Assembly: GCF_900130045.1 (NCBI RefSeq) | Contig: NZ_FQXT01000001.1 | Span: forward strand, 787,014 to 851,013 | DNA from: Leeuwenhoekiella palythoae | GTDB taxonomy: Bacteria; Bacteroidota; Bacteroidia; Flavobacteriales; Flavobacteriaceae | DNA length: 64,000 nt | Reading direction: 5' to 3' | In this document: positions 51,871-61,735 of the stretch, piece by piece | How the letters are laid out: every line of letters begins with the position of its first letter | How positions within the stretch are numbered: position 1 is the stretch's first letter | The notes under the pieces: model-generated | What the model saw: the letters and a program-made list of their open reading frames with translations, nothing else | Databases searched by the model: none | Told to the model about the DNA's origin: nothing | Program-made: the position numbers and the translations under genes

Positions 51871-52891
51871 GACGGAAGGTCCTGATGAGCAGGATGATGA
51901 ATTGTATGAACATTACAGCTTTACCGCAGGCAAAGGCCAAGAGCCGCTGCGCGTAGATAAATTTCTGATGAATTTTATTGAAAAAGCAACGCGTAATAAA
52001 ATTCAGCAAGCTGCAAAAAATGGAAACATTCAGGTAAACGGAGCAGTTGTAAAGCAAAATCATAAAGTAAAAGCTAATGATGTTGTTCGGGTTCTTTTTG
52101 AACACCCACCTTATGAATTTTTACTTACGCCTGAGGATATTCCGCTTGATATCGTTTATGAAGATGACACCCTGCTTGTCGTGAATAAACCTGCGGGCAT
52201 GGTCGTACATCCCGGTCACGGCAATTACAGCGGTACGCTCATCAATGCATTGATCTATCATTTTGATAACCTTCCGGAAAACAGCAGCGGTAGACCAGGC
52301 CTGGTGCATCGTATTGATAAGGACACGAGCGGACTTCTCGTAGTCGCGAAGACTGAAGAAGCAATGACGCATCTTGCGAAGCAGTTTTTTGATAAAACCA
52401 GTGAGCGTGAATATATCGCGATCGTTTGGGGAAATGTAGAAGAAGATCAAGGAACGGTAGAAGGGCATATAGGCCGTCATCCTAAAAACCGTATGCAAAA
52501 CACGGTTTACGAAGATGGCGATCAAGGTAAGGAAGCGGTAACACATTACAAGGTTTTAGAACGCTTGGGCTATGTCACTAAAATCTCGTGCAAGCTCGAA
52601 ACCGGGCGCACGCATCAGATACGTGTGCATATGAAACACATTGGGCACACGCTCTTTAACGACGAGCGCTATGGCGGCGATGTGATCCTAAAAGGCACCA
52701 CCTTTACCAAGTACAAGCAATTTGTAGAAAACTGCTTTAAAGTGCTCCCCAGACAGGCCTTACACGCAAAAACATTAGGCTTTGAACATCCTAAAACCGG
52801 TGAGTGGTTACGCTTTGACAGTGCGATCCCAGAAGACATGGAAGCCTGTATCGAAAAATGGCGCAGTTATGCTAAACACGCAATGGAATAG
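51857..52891 (+). CDS. RluD-family rRNA pseudouridine synthase
   Basis: Protein of 344 residues: an N-terminal S4 RNA-binding domain (LRVDKFLMNFIEKATRNKIQ to VNGAVVKQNHKV) and a catalytic domain with HRIDKDTSGLLVVAKT (the catalytic Asp), VNKPAGMVVHPGHGNYSGTL and LETGRTHQIRVHMKHIGH. This is the RluA/RluC/RluD group; exact target uridines in 23S rRNA are inferred. The start lies within the end of the PASTA gene, as often seen in Flavobacteriia. Confidence 0.95.
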   Translation: MQDFKTEGPDEQDDELYEHYSFTAGKGQEPLRVDKFLMNFIEKATRNKIQQAAKNGNIQVNGAVVKQNHKVKANDVVRVLFEHPPYEFLLTPEDIPLDIVYEDDTLLVVNKPAGMVVHPGHGNYSGTLINALIYHFDNLPENSSGRPGLVHRIDKDTSGLLVVAKTEEAMTHLAKQFFDKTSEREYIAIVWGNVEEDQGTVEGHIGRHPKNRMQNTVYEDGDQGKEAVTHYKVLERLGYVTKISCKLETGRTHQIRVHMKHIGHTLFNDERYGGDVILKGTTFTKYKQFVENCFKVLPRQALHAKTLGFEHPKTGEWLRFDSAIPEDMEACIEKWRSYAKHAME

Positions 52892-52932
52892 CGCTATTGC
52901 AATGGTCGTTTTAATTTAAGTACCTTTGACGT

Positions 52933-53118
52933 ATGCTCGATTTCATTCCAGATAATTTACAATCGATTCTCATTATTGTGGTTTTGGCAGTGCTATTTCT
53001 TGCCGTTATGGCCAACAATAAACGCAATCAAAGTAAATTAAGAGACCGCCGGAAACGCAATTTTAAAACAGATTATTTCAATCTTAAGAAAGAGCGCGAA
53101 GACGAATCTAAATCCTAA
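52933..53118 (+). CDS. Small membrane protein of unknown function
   Basis: Protein of 61 residues with one hydrophobic helix (LQSILIIVVLAVLFLAVMA, about residues 9-27) followed by a strongly basic tail (NKRNQSKLRDRRKRNFKTD). No recognised family. It sits between the pseudouridine synthase and the adenosyltransferase with short gaps, so cotranscription is likely. Confidence 0.75.
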   Translation: MLDFIPDNLQSILIIVVLAVLFLAVMANNKRNQSKLRDRRKRNFKTDYFNLKKEREDESKS

Positions 53119-53129
53119 AAACTTTAGCT

Positions 53130-53705
53130 GTGAAAATCTATACTAAAACCGGAGACAAAGGTACCACTGCCCTCTTTGGAGGCACGCGCGTATCTAAGCA
53201 CAACATTCGTATTGAAAGCTACGGCACCTTAGATGAACTCAACTCCTATTTAGGCTTGTTGCGCGATCAGGAAATAGATGCGCACAGCAAAGCTACTTTG
53301 ATCTCTATTCAGGAAAAACTATTTGTCATCGGGGCAATTCTGGCGACAGATCCCGAGAAAGCGGTTTTAAAAAATGGCAAAGAGCGCCTGAATATTGAAA
53401 AAGTAAGTGAAGCTGATATTCAACATTTAGAACAGGAAATGGATGCGATGGATGCTCAGCTTCCACCTATGACGCATTTTATTCTCCCCGGAGGACATCA
53501 AACCGTGTCATTCTGTCACGTAAGCCGTGCGGTATGCCGCAGAGCTGAAAGACTCGCAACGGCTCTTTATCAAGAAGTTCCGTTTGAAGAAAACGCGCTA
53601 AAATACTTAAACCGCCTTTCTGACTACCTCTTTGTGCTGGCACGGAAGTTGTCTAAAGACTTGCAAGCCGAAGAGATTAAATGGATTCCTGAAAAGAAGG
53701 GTTAA
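53130..53705 (+). CDS. Cob(I)yrinic acid a,c-diamide adenosyltransferase, PduO type
   Basis: Transfers the adenosyl group of ATP to cobalt in corrinoids. Length is 191 residues. The ATP-binding N-terminus is KIYTKTGDKGTTALFGGTRV, and the SRAVCRRAERLATAL helix with its conserved arginines and the NRLSDYLFVLAR motif follow. The start is GTG at 53130. No other cobalamin genes are near, so it probably serves salvage. Confidence 0.94.
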   Translation: MKIYTKTGDKGTTALFGGTRVSKHNIRIESYGTLDELNSYLGLLRDQEIDAHSKATLISIQEKLFVIGAILATDPEKAVLKNGKERLNIEKVSEADIQHLEQEMDAMDAQLPPMTHFILPGGHQTVSFCHVSRAVCRRAERLATALYQEVPFEENALKYLNRLSDYLFVLARKLSKDLQAEEIKWIPEKKG

Positions 53706-53791
53706 AACACAGAAAAATTAGGCTTAACCCTCGTAATCACAAGAGATTACAGACGTTCATAAAAATAATTTTGAATTAACATTCAATTTTC

Positions 53792-53821
53792 TTGGATTTT
53801 ACGTTAATAAATTTATTTTTG
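53792..53821 (+). promoter_or_regulatory. Promoter of the DUF2795 gene
   Basis: TTG at 53792-53794, 19 bp, then TATTTTTG at 53814-53821. The ATG at 53845 follows 23 bp later. Confidence 0.75.
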
Positions 53822-53844
53822 CAAAAAAATAAATACGTTAACTT

Positions 53845-54066
53845 ATGTACTGGACATTAGAACTAGCTTCTCATTTGAGCGACGCACCTTGGCCTGCAAC
53901 CAAAGATGAATTGATTGATTATGCGATTAGAACGGGAGCACCATTAGAAGTGGTTGAGAACTTACAAGCTATGGAGGATGAAGGTGACTCTTATGATTCG
54001 ATTGACGAAATATGGCCAGACTATCCGTCTGAAGACGACTACCTCTGGAATGAGGATGAATACTAG
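53845..54066 (+). CDS. DUF2795 domain protein
   Basis: Acidic protein of 73 residues (MYWTLELASHLSDAPWPATK, then YAIRTGAPLEVVENLQAM and an Asp/Glu/Tyr-rich end). This small family is widespread in Bacteroidota and commonly lies before secA, as here. The function is unknown. A terminator follows, so secA is probably transcribed separately. Confidence 0.88.
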   Translation: MYWTLELASHLSDAPWPATKDELIDYAIRTGAPLEVVENLQAMEDEGDSYDSIDEIWPDYPSEDDYLWNEDEY

Positions 54067-54091
54067 ATTTTACAACATTCTAAACATAAAG

Positions 54092-54118
54092 AAGTCTCGC
54101 AATGAGGCTTTTTTTTTG
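54092..54118 (+). terminator. Terminator after the DUF2795 gene
   Basis: Stem AAGTCTC/GAGGCTT (one G-T pair) with loop GCAAT and a run of nine T. Confidence 0.8.
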
Positions 54119-54297
54119 CTTAAATTTGAAGTGCAAAATAGAAGAATTCAGTTTTAAAAATTCTTCAGAAGAATAAAGAAATTTTCATCGTAGAGATGAA
54201 AATCAAAATAACTCCTGAGACTTCAGGATTACAAGAAATTAATTTTTCCCTTTAAAACGAAACCACAGGTTTTGTTGGGATAAAAGAACTACCAATT

Positions 54298-57200
54298 ATG
54301 GGATTATTAGACAAAGTATTAAAGGTTTTTGTGGGTGACAAATCCAAACAAGATGTCGCTGCCATTCAACCTATTGTTGATAAAATAAAAAGTTTTGAAG
54401 CGCAGCTTGAAGCTTTAACGCACGATGAGCTACGTCAGAAGACCACAGAATTCAAAGCTAAAATCGCAGATGCACTTTCTGATACTAACGCAACACTACT
54501 TCAGTTAGAGAAAGAAGCTGATGAGACCGAAGACATTGACCGCAAAGAGGAAATCTACGCGGAGATCGACAAACTTAAAGACGAGTCTTACAAAATCAGC
54601 GAAGCAGTCCTAAATGACATTCTTCCCGAAGCTTTTGCTGTGGTTAAAGAAACCGCAAAACGCTTTGTTCATAATCCGCAATTGAAAGTTACTGCAAGTG
54701 CTTTTGATCGTGAACTAAGCGCAGAAAAAGACTACGTTCAACTTGACGGTGATGATGCGATCTGGTCTAACAGCTGGGATGCTGCCGGAAAGCCTATCAC
54801 TTGGGATATGATCCATTATGACGTGCAGCTCATAGGTGGTGTGGCTATGCACCAGGGTAAAATTGCAGAGATGCAAACTGGTGAAGGTAAAACATTAGTG
54901 GCAACGCTTCCGGTGTATCTAAACGCACTTACCGGAAATGGTGTACACCTGGTAACGGTTAACGATTACTTAGCAAAACGTGATAGCGCTTGGATGGCGC
55001 CGTTATTTAACTTTCACGGACTCACAGTAGACTGTATCGATTACCACAGGCCTAATTCGGCTTCCCGTAGAAAAGCTTACGCTGCTGATATCACGTATGG
55101 TACGAATAACGAATTTGGTTTTGATTACTTGCGTGATAATATGGCGCACGCACCAAATGATCTGGTACAACGCGCTCCTAATTATGCGATCGTCGATGAG
55201 GTCGACTCGGTATTGGTAGATGATGCGCGTACACCCTTGATCATTTCAGGACCTGTACCCAAAGGAGATCAACACGAGTTTGATGCATTGAAGCCTAAAA
55301 TTGATAGCTTAGTAAGCCTTCAGCGTCAACAATTGACAGGAACTTTAGCTGAAGCGAAAAAGCTTATTTCAGCAGGCGACACCAAAGAAGGTGCTATTCT
55401 TTTATTACGCGTATACCGCGGTCTTCCAAAGAATAAAGCGCTGATTAAATACTTGAGTGAAGAAGGAATTCGTCAACTTTTACAGAAGACTGAAAACCAT
55501 TATATGCAAGATAACAATCGCGAGATGCACGTGATTGATTCTGAATTATACTTCACCATTGATGAAAAGAACAACCAGATCGAATTGACCGATAAAGGTA
55601 TCGATCACTTGTCTGGAAAAGAAGATCCTAATTTCTTCATTATGCCAGAAATGGGCGTTGAGATCAGCAAGATCGAAAACGCAAATCTTTCCACCGAAGA
55701 AGAAGCTGAAAAGAAAGAGGAACTCTTTAGAGAATTCAGTGTTAAGAGTGAGCGTATTCATACGATGAATCAGCTGTTAAAAGCCTATACTTTATTTGAA
55801 AAAGACACCGAATATGTGGTGATGGACAATAAAGTGAAGATTGTTGATGAGCAAACCGGTCGTATTATGGACGGGCGTCGTTACAGCGATGGTTTACACC
55901 AGGCGATCGAAGCAAAAGAGAATGTGAAAATCGAAGATGCTACGCAAACTTTTGCAACGGTAACCCTTCAGAATTACTTTAGAATGTACCGCAAACTTTC
56001 GGGTATGACGGGTACTGCAGTAACAGAAGCAGGCGAATTCTGGGAAATCTACGAATTGGATGTTGTTGAAATTCCTACCAACCGCCCGATTGCCAGAGAT
56101 GACAAAGACGATAAAGTTTATAAGACCAAGCGTGAGAAATACAATGCCGTTATTGATGAAGTACAACTTCTGGTTCAAGCCGGAAGACCGGTACTTATTG
56201 GTACGACTTCGGTAGAAATTTCTGAGATCTTGAGCAGAATGCTTTCGATGCGAAAAATTCAGCATAATGTATTGAACGCCAAATTGCATAAGAAAGAGGC
56301 CGATATTGTTGCCGATGCAGGTAACGCAGGTCAGGTAACCATCGCTACCAATATGGCGGGTCGTGGTACCGATATCAAACTGAGTAAAGAAGTAAAAGAT
56401 GCCGGAGGTCTTGCGATTATAGGTACTGAGCGTCACGATTCGCGTCGTGTAGACCGTCAGTTACGTGGTCGTTCTGGACGTCAGGGAGACCCGGGTAGTT
56501 CTCAATTCTACGTGTCGCTTGAAGACAACTTGATGCGTTTATTCGGTTCTGAACGAATTGCTAAAATGATGGACCGTATGGGACTTCAGGAAGGTGAAGT
56601 AATTCAGCACGGAATGATCTCTAAGTCTATCGAGCGTGCGCAGAAAAAAGTTGAAGAGAACAACTTTGGTGTGCGTAAGCGTCTTCTGGAGTATGATGAT
56701 GTGATGAATGCACAACGTGAGGTGATTTACAAGCGTCGTTATCACGCGCTATTTGGTGAGCGTCTTCGCGTAGATGTTGCTAATATGATCTACGACACTT
56801 CTGAAGCGATCGCCGAAACGAACAAAATGGCGCAGGACTTTAAGAACTTTGAGTTTGAGTTGATTCGTTTCTTCTCGATGAGCAGTCCGGTTGACGAAGC
56901 GCAATTTGCGAGTTCTTCTGCAAAACAGCTTGCAGTCACTGTTTACGACGCCGCTCTAAAGCACTATAAAGAGAAAATGGAGCGTAATGCCGCTACCGCT
57001 TTCCCAATCATTAGTAATGTCTATGAAAATCCGGAAAGCAACTATGAGCGTATCGTGGTTCCTTTCTCTGATGGAACTAAAGAACTTAAAGTCGTTACCA
57101 ATTTAAAAGACGCTTATGAGTCTCAAGGTAAACAACTGATTACCGACTTTGAGAAAAACATTACCCTTGCAATTATAGATGATGCGTGGAAAACGCATTT

Positions 57201-57660
57201 ACGCAAGATGGATGAATTGAAACAAAGTGTGCAGCTTGCGGTTCACGAGCAAAAAGATCCGTTATTGATCTATAAGTTTGAAGCTTTTGAGTTATTCAAA
57301 CAGATGATCGATCAGGTGAATAAAGATGTGATTTCCTTCTTATTTAAAGGAGAGCTACCGGTTCAGCAGCAAAATCAAATTAGAGAAGCGCGTCAAGTAC
57401 GTCAAACAGAACAAACGCAAACTTCTAAAGAAGAAATTCCTAATCTTGATGAACGTGCCGCACAAAGTCGTGCAGCAAGTGGCAACACGCAACCTCAGCG
57501 TCAGCAAGTGACTGAGACCATCACCCGTGAGCGTCCTAAAATAGGCCGTAATGATAAAGTAACGATCAAGCACGTGATGAATGGGGAGAACAAAACAATG
57601 AAGTTTAAACAAGCCATTCCACTTCTTGATAAAGGCGATTGGGTGCTTGTAGATGAGTAA
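54298..57660 (+). CDS. secA: Preprotein translocase ATPase SecA
   Basis: Motor of Sec export, 1120 residues, much longer than the 901 of E. coli. Motifs: [20 protein letters not shown] (Walker A), [35 protein letters not shown] (Walker B), [12 protein letters not shown] and [19 protein letters not shown]. Extra length lies mainly between the first ATPase block and the second (about residues 330-480), as in other Bacteroidota, and in a Q/R-rich linker near the C-terminus. The tail [20 protein letters not shown] ends without the CxC...C zinc-binding motif that recruits SecB in many bacteria. Confidence 0.97.
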   Translation: MGLLDKVLKVFVGDKSKQDVAAIQPIVDKIKSFEAQLEALTHDELRQKTTEFKAKIADALSDTNATLLQLEKEADETEDIDRKEEIYAEIDKLKDESYKISEAVLNDILPEAFAVVKETAKRFVHNPQLKVTASAFDRELSAEKDYVQLDGDDAIWSNSWDAAGKPITWDMIHYDVQLIGGVAMHQGKIAEMQTGEGKTLVATLPVYLNALTGNGVHLVTVNDYLAKRDSAWMAPLFNFHGLTVDCIDYHRPNSASRRKAYAADITYGTNNEFGFDYLRDNMAHAPNDLVQRAPNYAIVDEVDSVLVDDARTPLIISGPVPKGDQHEFDALKPKIDSLVSLQRQQLTGTLAEAKKLISAGDTKEGAILLLRVYRGLPKNKALIKYLSEEGIRQLLQKTENHYMQDNNREMHVIDSELYFTIDEKNNQIELTDKGIDHLSGKEDPNFFIMPEMGVEISKIENANLSTEEEAEKKEELFREFSVKSERIHTMNQLLKAYTLFEKDTEYVVMDNKVKIVDEQTGRIMDGRRYSDGLHQAIEAKENVKIEDATQTFATVTLQNYFRMYRKLSGMTGTAVTEAGEFWEIYELDVVEIPTNRPIARDDKDDKVYKTKREKYNAVIDEVQLLVQAGRPVLIGTTSVEISEILSRMLSMRKIQHNVLNAKLHKKEADIVADAGNAGQVTIATNMAGRGTDIKLSKEVKDAGGLAIIGTERHDSRRVDRQLRGRSGRQGDPGSSQFYVSLEDNLMRLFGSERIAKMMDRMGLQEGEVIQHGMISKSIERAQKKVEENNFGVRKRLLEYDDVMNAQREVIYKRRYHALFGERLRVDVANMIYDTSEAIAETNKMAQDFKNFEFELIRFFSMSSPVDEAQFASSSAKQLAVTVYDAALKHYKEKMERNAATAFPIISNVYENPESNYERIVVPFSDGTKELKVVTNLKDAYESQGKQLITDFEKNITLAIIDDAWKTHLRKMDELKQSVQLAVHEQKDPLLIYKFEAFELFKQMIDQVNKDVISFLFKGELPVQQQNQIREARQVRQTEQTQTSKEEIPNLDERAAQSRAASGNTQPQRQQVTETITRERPKIGRNDKVTIKHVMNGENKTMKFKQAIPLLDKGDWVLVDE

Positions 57661-57681
57661 TAGTATTAAACTTCAAACAGT

Positions 57682-57713
57682 AAAAAAGTTCGGTTAACAA
57701 CCGGACTTTTTTT
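57682..57713 (+). terminator. Terminator after secA
   Basis: AAAAGTTCGGTT-AAC-AACCGGACTTTT with one G-T pair and a long T run, 22 bp after the stop. Confidence 0.9.
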
Positions 57714-57775
57714 GTGAATAACTATTTGCAATCTGTTGGTTTTAATCTTTACATAAACTTAATATTGCAGCCTTT

Positions 57776-57803
57776 TTGAGCCTGAAGAATACCCCTAGTT
57801 TTG
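57776..57803 (+). promoter_or_regulatory. Promoter of the DUF3140-like gene
   Basis: TTG at 57776-57778, 17 bp, then TAGTTTTG at 57796-57803, a full match to the consensus. It lies 20 bp ahead of the TTG start codon at 57824. Confidence 0.7.
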
Positions 57804-57823
57804 TAACCTAAAACCCTATTATA

Positions 57824-58180
57824 TTGTTTTCTAAAGAACGTCTACACAACGAGTTAATTCAATCTACAAACATGTCTGCAGTAGAGCTGCGTGCGTGGTT
57901 GCGCACCGATATTGCTCCTATAACTGTGGCCAATTATAAGGATGCTCCATCATTAGATCAATCCAATAAATTGCTGACGATTCTGATGAAAAACACCGAA
58001 GAGCTTACCAGAACAGATTGCTTTTTTATTCAGAGTATTTTGCAACGCATTAAGTACTTAAAAAACAATCGCAGCAAAGAGGGATACGCGCGTCTTGATT
58101 GGGAAAATAGTTTACGCAGCTTAGGTTATGATATCAAGAAGCAACTAAAGCCTGCTAAAAAGTCAAAGGCTTACCACTAA
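57824..58180 (+). CDS. DUF3140-like protein
   Basis: Protein of 118 residues if started at TTG 57824, or 102 from ATG 57872. The layout NMSAVELRAWLRTD...LLTILMKNTEELTRTD...YARLDWENSLRSLGYDIKK follows the DUF3140 family (mostly actinobacterial), in which an NMT/S-ELxxWL start and a W...L.S.GHDP end are conserved. As the NMS motif begins before the internal ATG, the TTG start is preferred; the promoter spacing agrees. Function unknown. Confidence 0.72.
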   Translation: MFSKERLHNELIQSTNMSAVELRAWLRTDIAPITVANYKDAPSLDQSNKLLTILMKNTEELTRTDCFFIQSILQRIKYLKNNRSKEGYARLDWENSLRSLGYDIKKQLKPAKKSKAYH

Positions 58181-58256
58181 TTATTTTTGCGGCAGCTTTT
58201 TTAATTTTTAGAGAATTACACTACCTTCAATACCCTATTTGGTAGCTTCTAATCGT

Positions 58257-58733
58257 ATGAAAAATTTTAGACTTGAACTCAAGTGGGCGGTAATCTACAC
58301 GCTTACATTACTCCTTTGGATGGTTTTTGAACGGCTTATGGGCTGGCACGATGAGCATATTGATATGCACCACATCTACACCATGCTATTCTACATTCCG
58401 GCGATCATTTTATATTATTTCGCTTTAAGTGATAAACGCAATAATTTTTACGGAGGTATCATCTCATTTAAACAAGCTTTTTTAAGCGGCTTGATACTTT
58501 CAGTATTTATTGCACTGCTTGCAGCTCCGGCACAATACATCACCAGTACTTATATTACGCCTCAGTATTTTGACAATGTGATTGCTTACGCTGTAGAAAG
58601 TGGCAAAATTGCTCCGGAAGAAGCTGCTTCATTCTTTAACCTTAAAAGCTACATGATTCAGTCTGTAGCCGGAAGCCTTGCCTTCGGTCTTGTTTTAAGT
58701 GCTCTTGTGGCATTTTTTGTAAAAAGAAAATGA
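58257..58733 (+). CDS. DUF4199 membrane protein
   Basis: Protein of 158 residues from ATG 58257 (an in-frame TTG at 58239 is less likely). It has four hydrophobic segments: LKWAVIYTLTLLLWMVFERL, HHIYTMLFYIPAIILYYFAL, FLSGLILSVFIALLAAPAQY and SLAFGLVLSALVAFFV. Charged GWHDEHIDMHH lies between the first two. The layout fits the Bacteroidota family DUF4199, which has no established role. Confidence 0.85.
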   Translation: MKNFRLELKWAVIYTLTLLLWMVFERLMGWHDEHIDMHHIYTMLFYIPAIILYYFALSDKRNNFYGGIISFKQAFLSGLILSVFIALLAAPAQYITSTYITPQYFDNVIAYAVESGKIAPEEAASFFNLKSYMIQSVAGSLAFGLVLSALVAFFVKRK

Positions 58734-58774
58734 TAAGATCATTTTAAATCTTTCGGCAAAAATCTGCATTGGGT

Positions 58775-58782
58775 TATCTTTG
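58775..58782 (+). promoter_or_regulatory. -7 box very close to the HAD gene start
   Basis: TATCTTTG ends only four bases before the ATG at 58787. If used, transcription would begin at or near the start codon, giving a leaderless mRNA. Confidence 0.45.
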
Positions 58783-58786
58783 AAGG

Positions 58787-59605
58787 ATGACAAAGAAAAT
58801 TCAATTAATGTGTTCTGATATAGATGGAACACTTCTTAACGCTAAACGTGATATTGCCCCTGAAACTGCTGCTGCAATTAATAAACTCCCTCAAGACTTT
58901 CCGATTATTCTGGCCTCTTCCAGAATGCCTTCGGCAATGTATTATTTACAGGAAAAAATTGGACGTTTGGGAAGTCCGATCATCAGCTACAATGGTGGTC
59001 TCGTGCTAGATGGTAAAGGAAACAAACTTTACAGCCAGACGGTTTCTCTTGATTTTCTTGAAACGGTAATTCAACATCAGCAGGATTACGACTACAACAT
59101 CAGCACCTATTGCACCGATACGTGGCGTACCGCAAAATCAGATTACTGGACTTTGCGAGAAATTAGAAGTACTCGTGTAGAACCCGTTTATACGCCGCTT
59201 AACGAGCACATAGCCGTATTAAAAGCCATTGACGAACAACCGCATAAGATTATGTGTATGGGTTCACCAAGAGCTTTAGACAGTCTGATCGCGCTTCTTC
59301 GTGAAAAACACGGTAATGAAGCACACTTTTACCGCTCAAAAGATGTGTATGTGGAGATCACTCCAAAAAACATTGATAAAAGCAGTGCGCTAGCGACTTT
59401 GATCGATAAAAACTATGGTTTAGAACTAAGTGACGTAATTGCATTTGGCGACAACTTTAACGACACTACAATGATCAAGAATGTAGGTCTTGGCGTTGCA
59501 GTTGCTAACGCAGCGCAGGAGGTAAAAGATGTTGCAGATTATGTAAGTGAGTACACTAATAAAGAACACGCTGTAGCAAAAGCGATTGAAAAATTTCTCA
59601 TTTAA
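58787..59605 (+). CDS. Cof-type HAD-IIB hydrolase (sugar-phosphate phosphatase-like)
   Basis: HAD-superfamily phosphatase of 272 residues. It has CSDIDGTLLNAKRDI (motif I, nucleophile Asp), LASSRMPSAMYYLQ (motif II Ser), the C2 cap domain in the middle, DKSSALATLIDKNYG (motif III Lys) and IAFGDNFNDTTMIKNVG (motif IV). Relatives hydrolyse sugar phosphates or flavin-related phosphates; the substrate is not predictable. Confidence 0.93.
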   Translation: MTKKIQLMCSDIDGTLLNAKRDIAPETAAAINKLPQDFPIILASSRMPSAMYYLQEKIGRLGSPIISYNGGLVLDGKGNKLYSQTVSLDFLETVIQHQQDYDYNISTYCTDTWRTAKSDYWTLREIRSTRVEPVYTPLNEHIAVLKAIDEQPHKIMCMGSPRALDSLIALLREKHGNEAHFYRSKDVYVEITPKNIDKSSALATLIDKNYGLELSDVIAFGDNFNDTTMIKNVGLGVAVANAAQEVKDVADYVSEYTNKEHAVAKAIEKFLI

Positions 59606-59658
59606 AACCGCATTAAGAGATTACACGATTATCTAATCTCGATCATTTTGCAAAAAAA

Positions 59659-59693
59659 GAGAGGCGCAACTTCAACCAATCAGTGCGCCTCTC
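59659..59693. terminator. Terminator between the converging HAD and ABC1 kinase genes
   Basis: Perfect 10-bp stem GAGAGGCGCA/TGCGCCTCTC. On the minus strand it is followed by a T run, so it mainly serves the kinase gene. Confidence 0.85.
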
Positions 59694-59723
59694 AAAACAA
59701 CCTAACCAATAATCTTCAATCTC

Positions 59724-61034
59724 TTAATCTAAATAGTTTTTATAATTATTCACTTTGATTTTTGCACCTAAATCGTGCATCAAGTTATACAAACCAAAAA
59801 ACGTTCGGTTGATGTAGAGGAAATGTTTGCTTCCCCGATTTCCATTCATTTTTCGAAGTTGGGTGTCCTTAGAGTATTTATCACTTAAATCTGCAATTTG
59901 AGCAAAGAAACTTTCATCACTAAAGTCAAAAGTATCGAGGTGAAAGGGCTTCGTGAACAAGCTTAACATTTCGTGAAACAATGCAGAAAAGAACGCCGTT
60001 TCTTCGGCAGAATCGCTTGTTTTTAAAATTTCAAGCTCAAGCATTTTCGCTTTAAATATTTCAGGATCATTAATATTTTCAGGCTTCGCTAATTCAAAAT
60101 AAGGCGTATAGAATTCCTGGGGAACTTTTTTAATGCATCCGAAATCGATCGCGATTAGATTATGTTCTTTATCAACCAAGAAGTTTCCGGGATGAGGATC
60201 TGCGTGAACCTGTTTTAGATAATGCATTTGAAACATATAAAAATCCCATAAAGCTTGCCCAATTTTGTCCGCGGCTTCCTTATCGGTATTTACCTGAGTA
60301 AATTCACTGAGATGCACACCCGTCATCCAGTCCATCGTAATGATACGCTCACTGGATAGTTCTGGATAGTATTTAGGAAACCTCAGGTCATCAATCACAC
60401 TGCATTGTTTAGTAATTTCTTGACTTTGCTTTACCTCCAGCAAATAATCTGTTTCTTCCAGCAGTTTTTCTTCGACTTCCTTAAAGTACTTTTCTTTATC
60501 CTTTCCTTTTAAATTGAACATTCGAGTAGCGATTGGCTTCACTAGAGCCAAATCGCTACTGATGCTGTCTGCAACGCCGGGGTATTGAATTTTCACAGCA
60601 AGTTTTTTCCCATCTAAAGTAGCTTGATGTACTTGACCGATGCTCGCAGCATTAACACTATCTTTCTCGAATGTATCGTATAAATCTTCAGGATATTTAT
60701 CTAGATATTTTTTAAATGTTTTGCGTACCAAAGCCGCAGAAAGTGGCGGTACCGAAAACTGGGATAGAGAAAATTTCTCAACATACGCCTTAGGCAAAAT
60801 GTTCTTTTCCATACTCAGCATTTGCGCGACTTTAAGCGCACTACCCTTTAAACTTTTGAGTCCGTCATAGATATCTTCGGCATTTTCATCATCAAGCGTT
60901 TCTCGTGTAATGCTAGAATCAAAGGCTTTTTTACTATAATATTTAGCATAGTTCCCTCCCACTTTCACACCAGTTTTAACCAGCTGTGATGCGCGAGAAA
61001 GTTTATTGGTAGGTATGTGATCAATTGTTTTCAT
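59724..61034 (-). CDS. ABC1/AarF-type atypical kinase
   Basis: UbiB/COQ8-like protein of 436 residues. Motifs: the N-terminal KxGQ-type helix, here SALKVAQMLSMEKN with Ala where Gly is usual; the Ala-rich loop VNAASIGQVHQATL; the Lys in KLAVKIQYPG; the catalytic loop HADPHPGNFLVD; and AIDFGCIKKVP (DFG). UbiB-family proteins support quinone synthesis or lipid trafficking by an ATPase-like activity. The C-terminus lacks membrane helices. It lies 8 bp after a TetR regulator gene. Confidence 0.92.
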   Translation of the reverse strand: MKTIDHIPTNKLSRASQLVKTGVKVGGNYAKYYSKKAFDSSITRETLDDENAEDIYDGLKSLKGSALKVAQMLSMEKNILPKAYVEKFSLSQFSVPPLSAALVRKTFKKYLDKYPEDLYDTFEKDSVNAASIGQVHQATLDGKKLAVKIQYPGVADSISSDLALVKPIATRMFNLKGKDKEKYFKEVEEKLLEETDYLLEVKQSQEITKQCSVIDDLRFPKYYPELSSERIITMDWMTGVHLSEFTQVNTDKEAADKIGQALWDFYMFQMHYLKQVHADPHPGNFLVDKEHNLIAIDFGCIKKVPQEFYTPYFELAKPENINDPEIFKAKMLELEILKTSDSAEETAFFSALFHEMLSLFTKPFHLDTFDFSDESFFAQIADLSDKYSKDTQLRKMNGNRGSKHFLYINRTFFGLYNLMHDLGAKIKVNNYKNYLD

Positions 61035-61042
61035 ACCATTTC

Positions 61043-61729
61043 TTATTTAGTTCTTGAAAAATTTTCTTTAAACAGAAATTTCCCGAAATCAAGAACGCTT
61101 TCTAAAGGCGTTGTATTAAATACGTCAAAAATGGCGTTTACGGATTTTTCGATAGCCACATCTGTTTTTTCAAAACGTGCCGAATTATCATCCATCCAAT
61201 ATTTCAGCAGAAACAAGGTCTGTAACCAAGCACCCTCACTAAAAATAGAAACCGGATTCTTCGTAAATCTTGACGACTTATTTTCATTATCCTGCTCGAT
61301 CAAATCACTTGCAAACTCACGCACTTTTAGGCGCAAATCTCTGAGTTGTGCTAAACTTTTTAAACTGTTTTTCTGTTCTTGTAATGCAAAAAGCACATAG
61401 CTGCGATTTGCGGTCAACACTTCAAAAAACGTATAGAAAAAAGAAAGCATCTTCTCTTTATTAGGATACGTAGCATAATCAGGATTTTTATGAAGCACTT
61501 GAATGGTGTTATCATAAAACGCTATCCAGACCGCTTCCCGGATGCCTTGAAACGAACCAAAGAAATTGTAGAACGCTCCCTCTTCAATATTGTGATCTTT
61601 ACAGAATTTAAATACCGAAGCTGGTTTGTGCCCGTGCTCTAACACGTACTCCATATACATCGTCATAACCGCGCTTGCGGTAAGCTTGGGAGCCTTTTTT
61701 GTTGTGGTTGCTTTTTTTGTAGTCGCCAT
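61043..61729 (-). CDS. TetR-family transcriptional regulator
   Basis: Protein of 228 residues with a Lys/Thr-rich, alanine-containing N-terminal tail (about 15 residues), then a helix-turn-helix part: SAVMTMYMEYVLEHGHKPAS, VFKFCKDHNIEEGAFYNFFG. The C-terminal ligand domain is unspecific. It forms a two-gene operon with the ABC1 kinase. Two copies of AATGTTTAAGCT upstream are candidate binding sites for it. Confidence 0.88.
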   Translation of the reverse strand: MATTKKATTTKKAPKLTASAVMTMYMEYVLEHGHKPASVFKFCKDHNIEEGAFYNFFGSFQGIREAVWIAFYDNTIQVLHKNPDYATYPNKEKMLSFFYTFFEVLTANRSYVLFALQEQKNSLKSLAQLRDLRLKVREFASDLIEQDNENKSSRFTKNPVSIFSEGAWLQTLFLLKYWMDDNSARFEKTDVAIEKSVNAIFDVFNTTPLESVLDFGKFLFKENFSRTK

Positions 61730-61735
61730 AATCTT

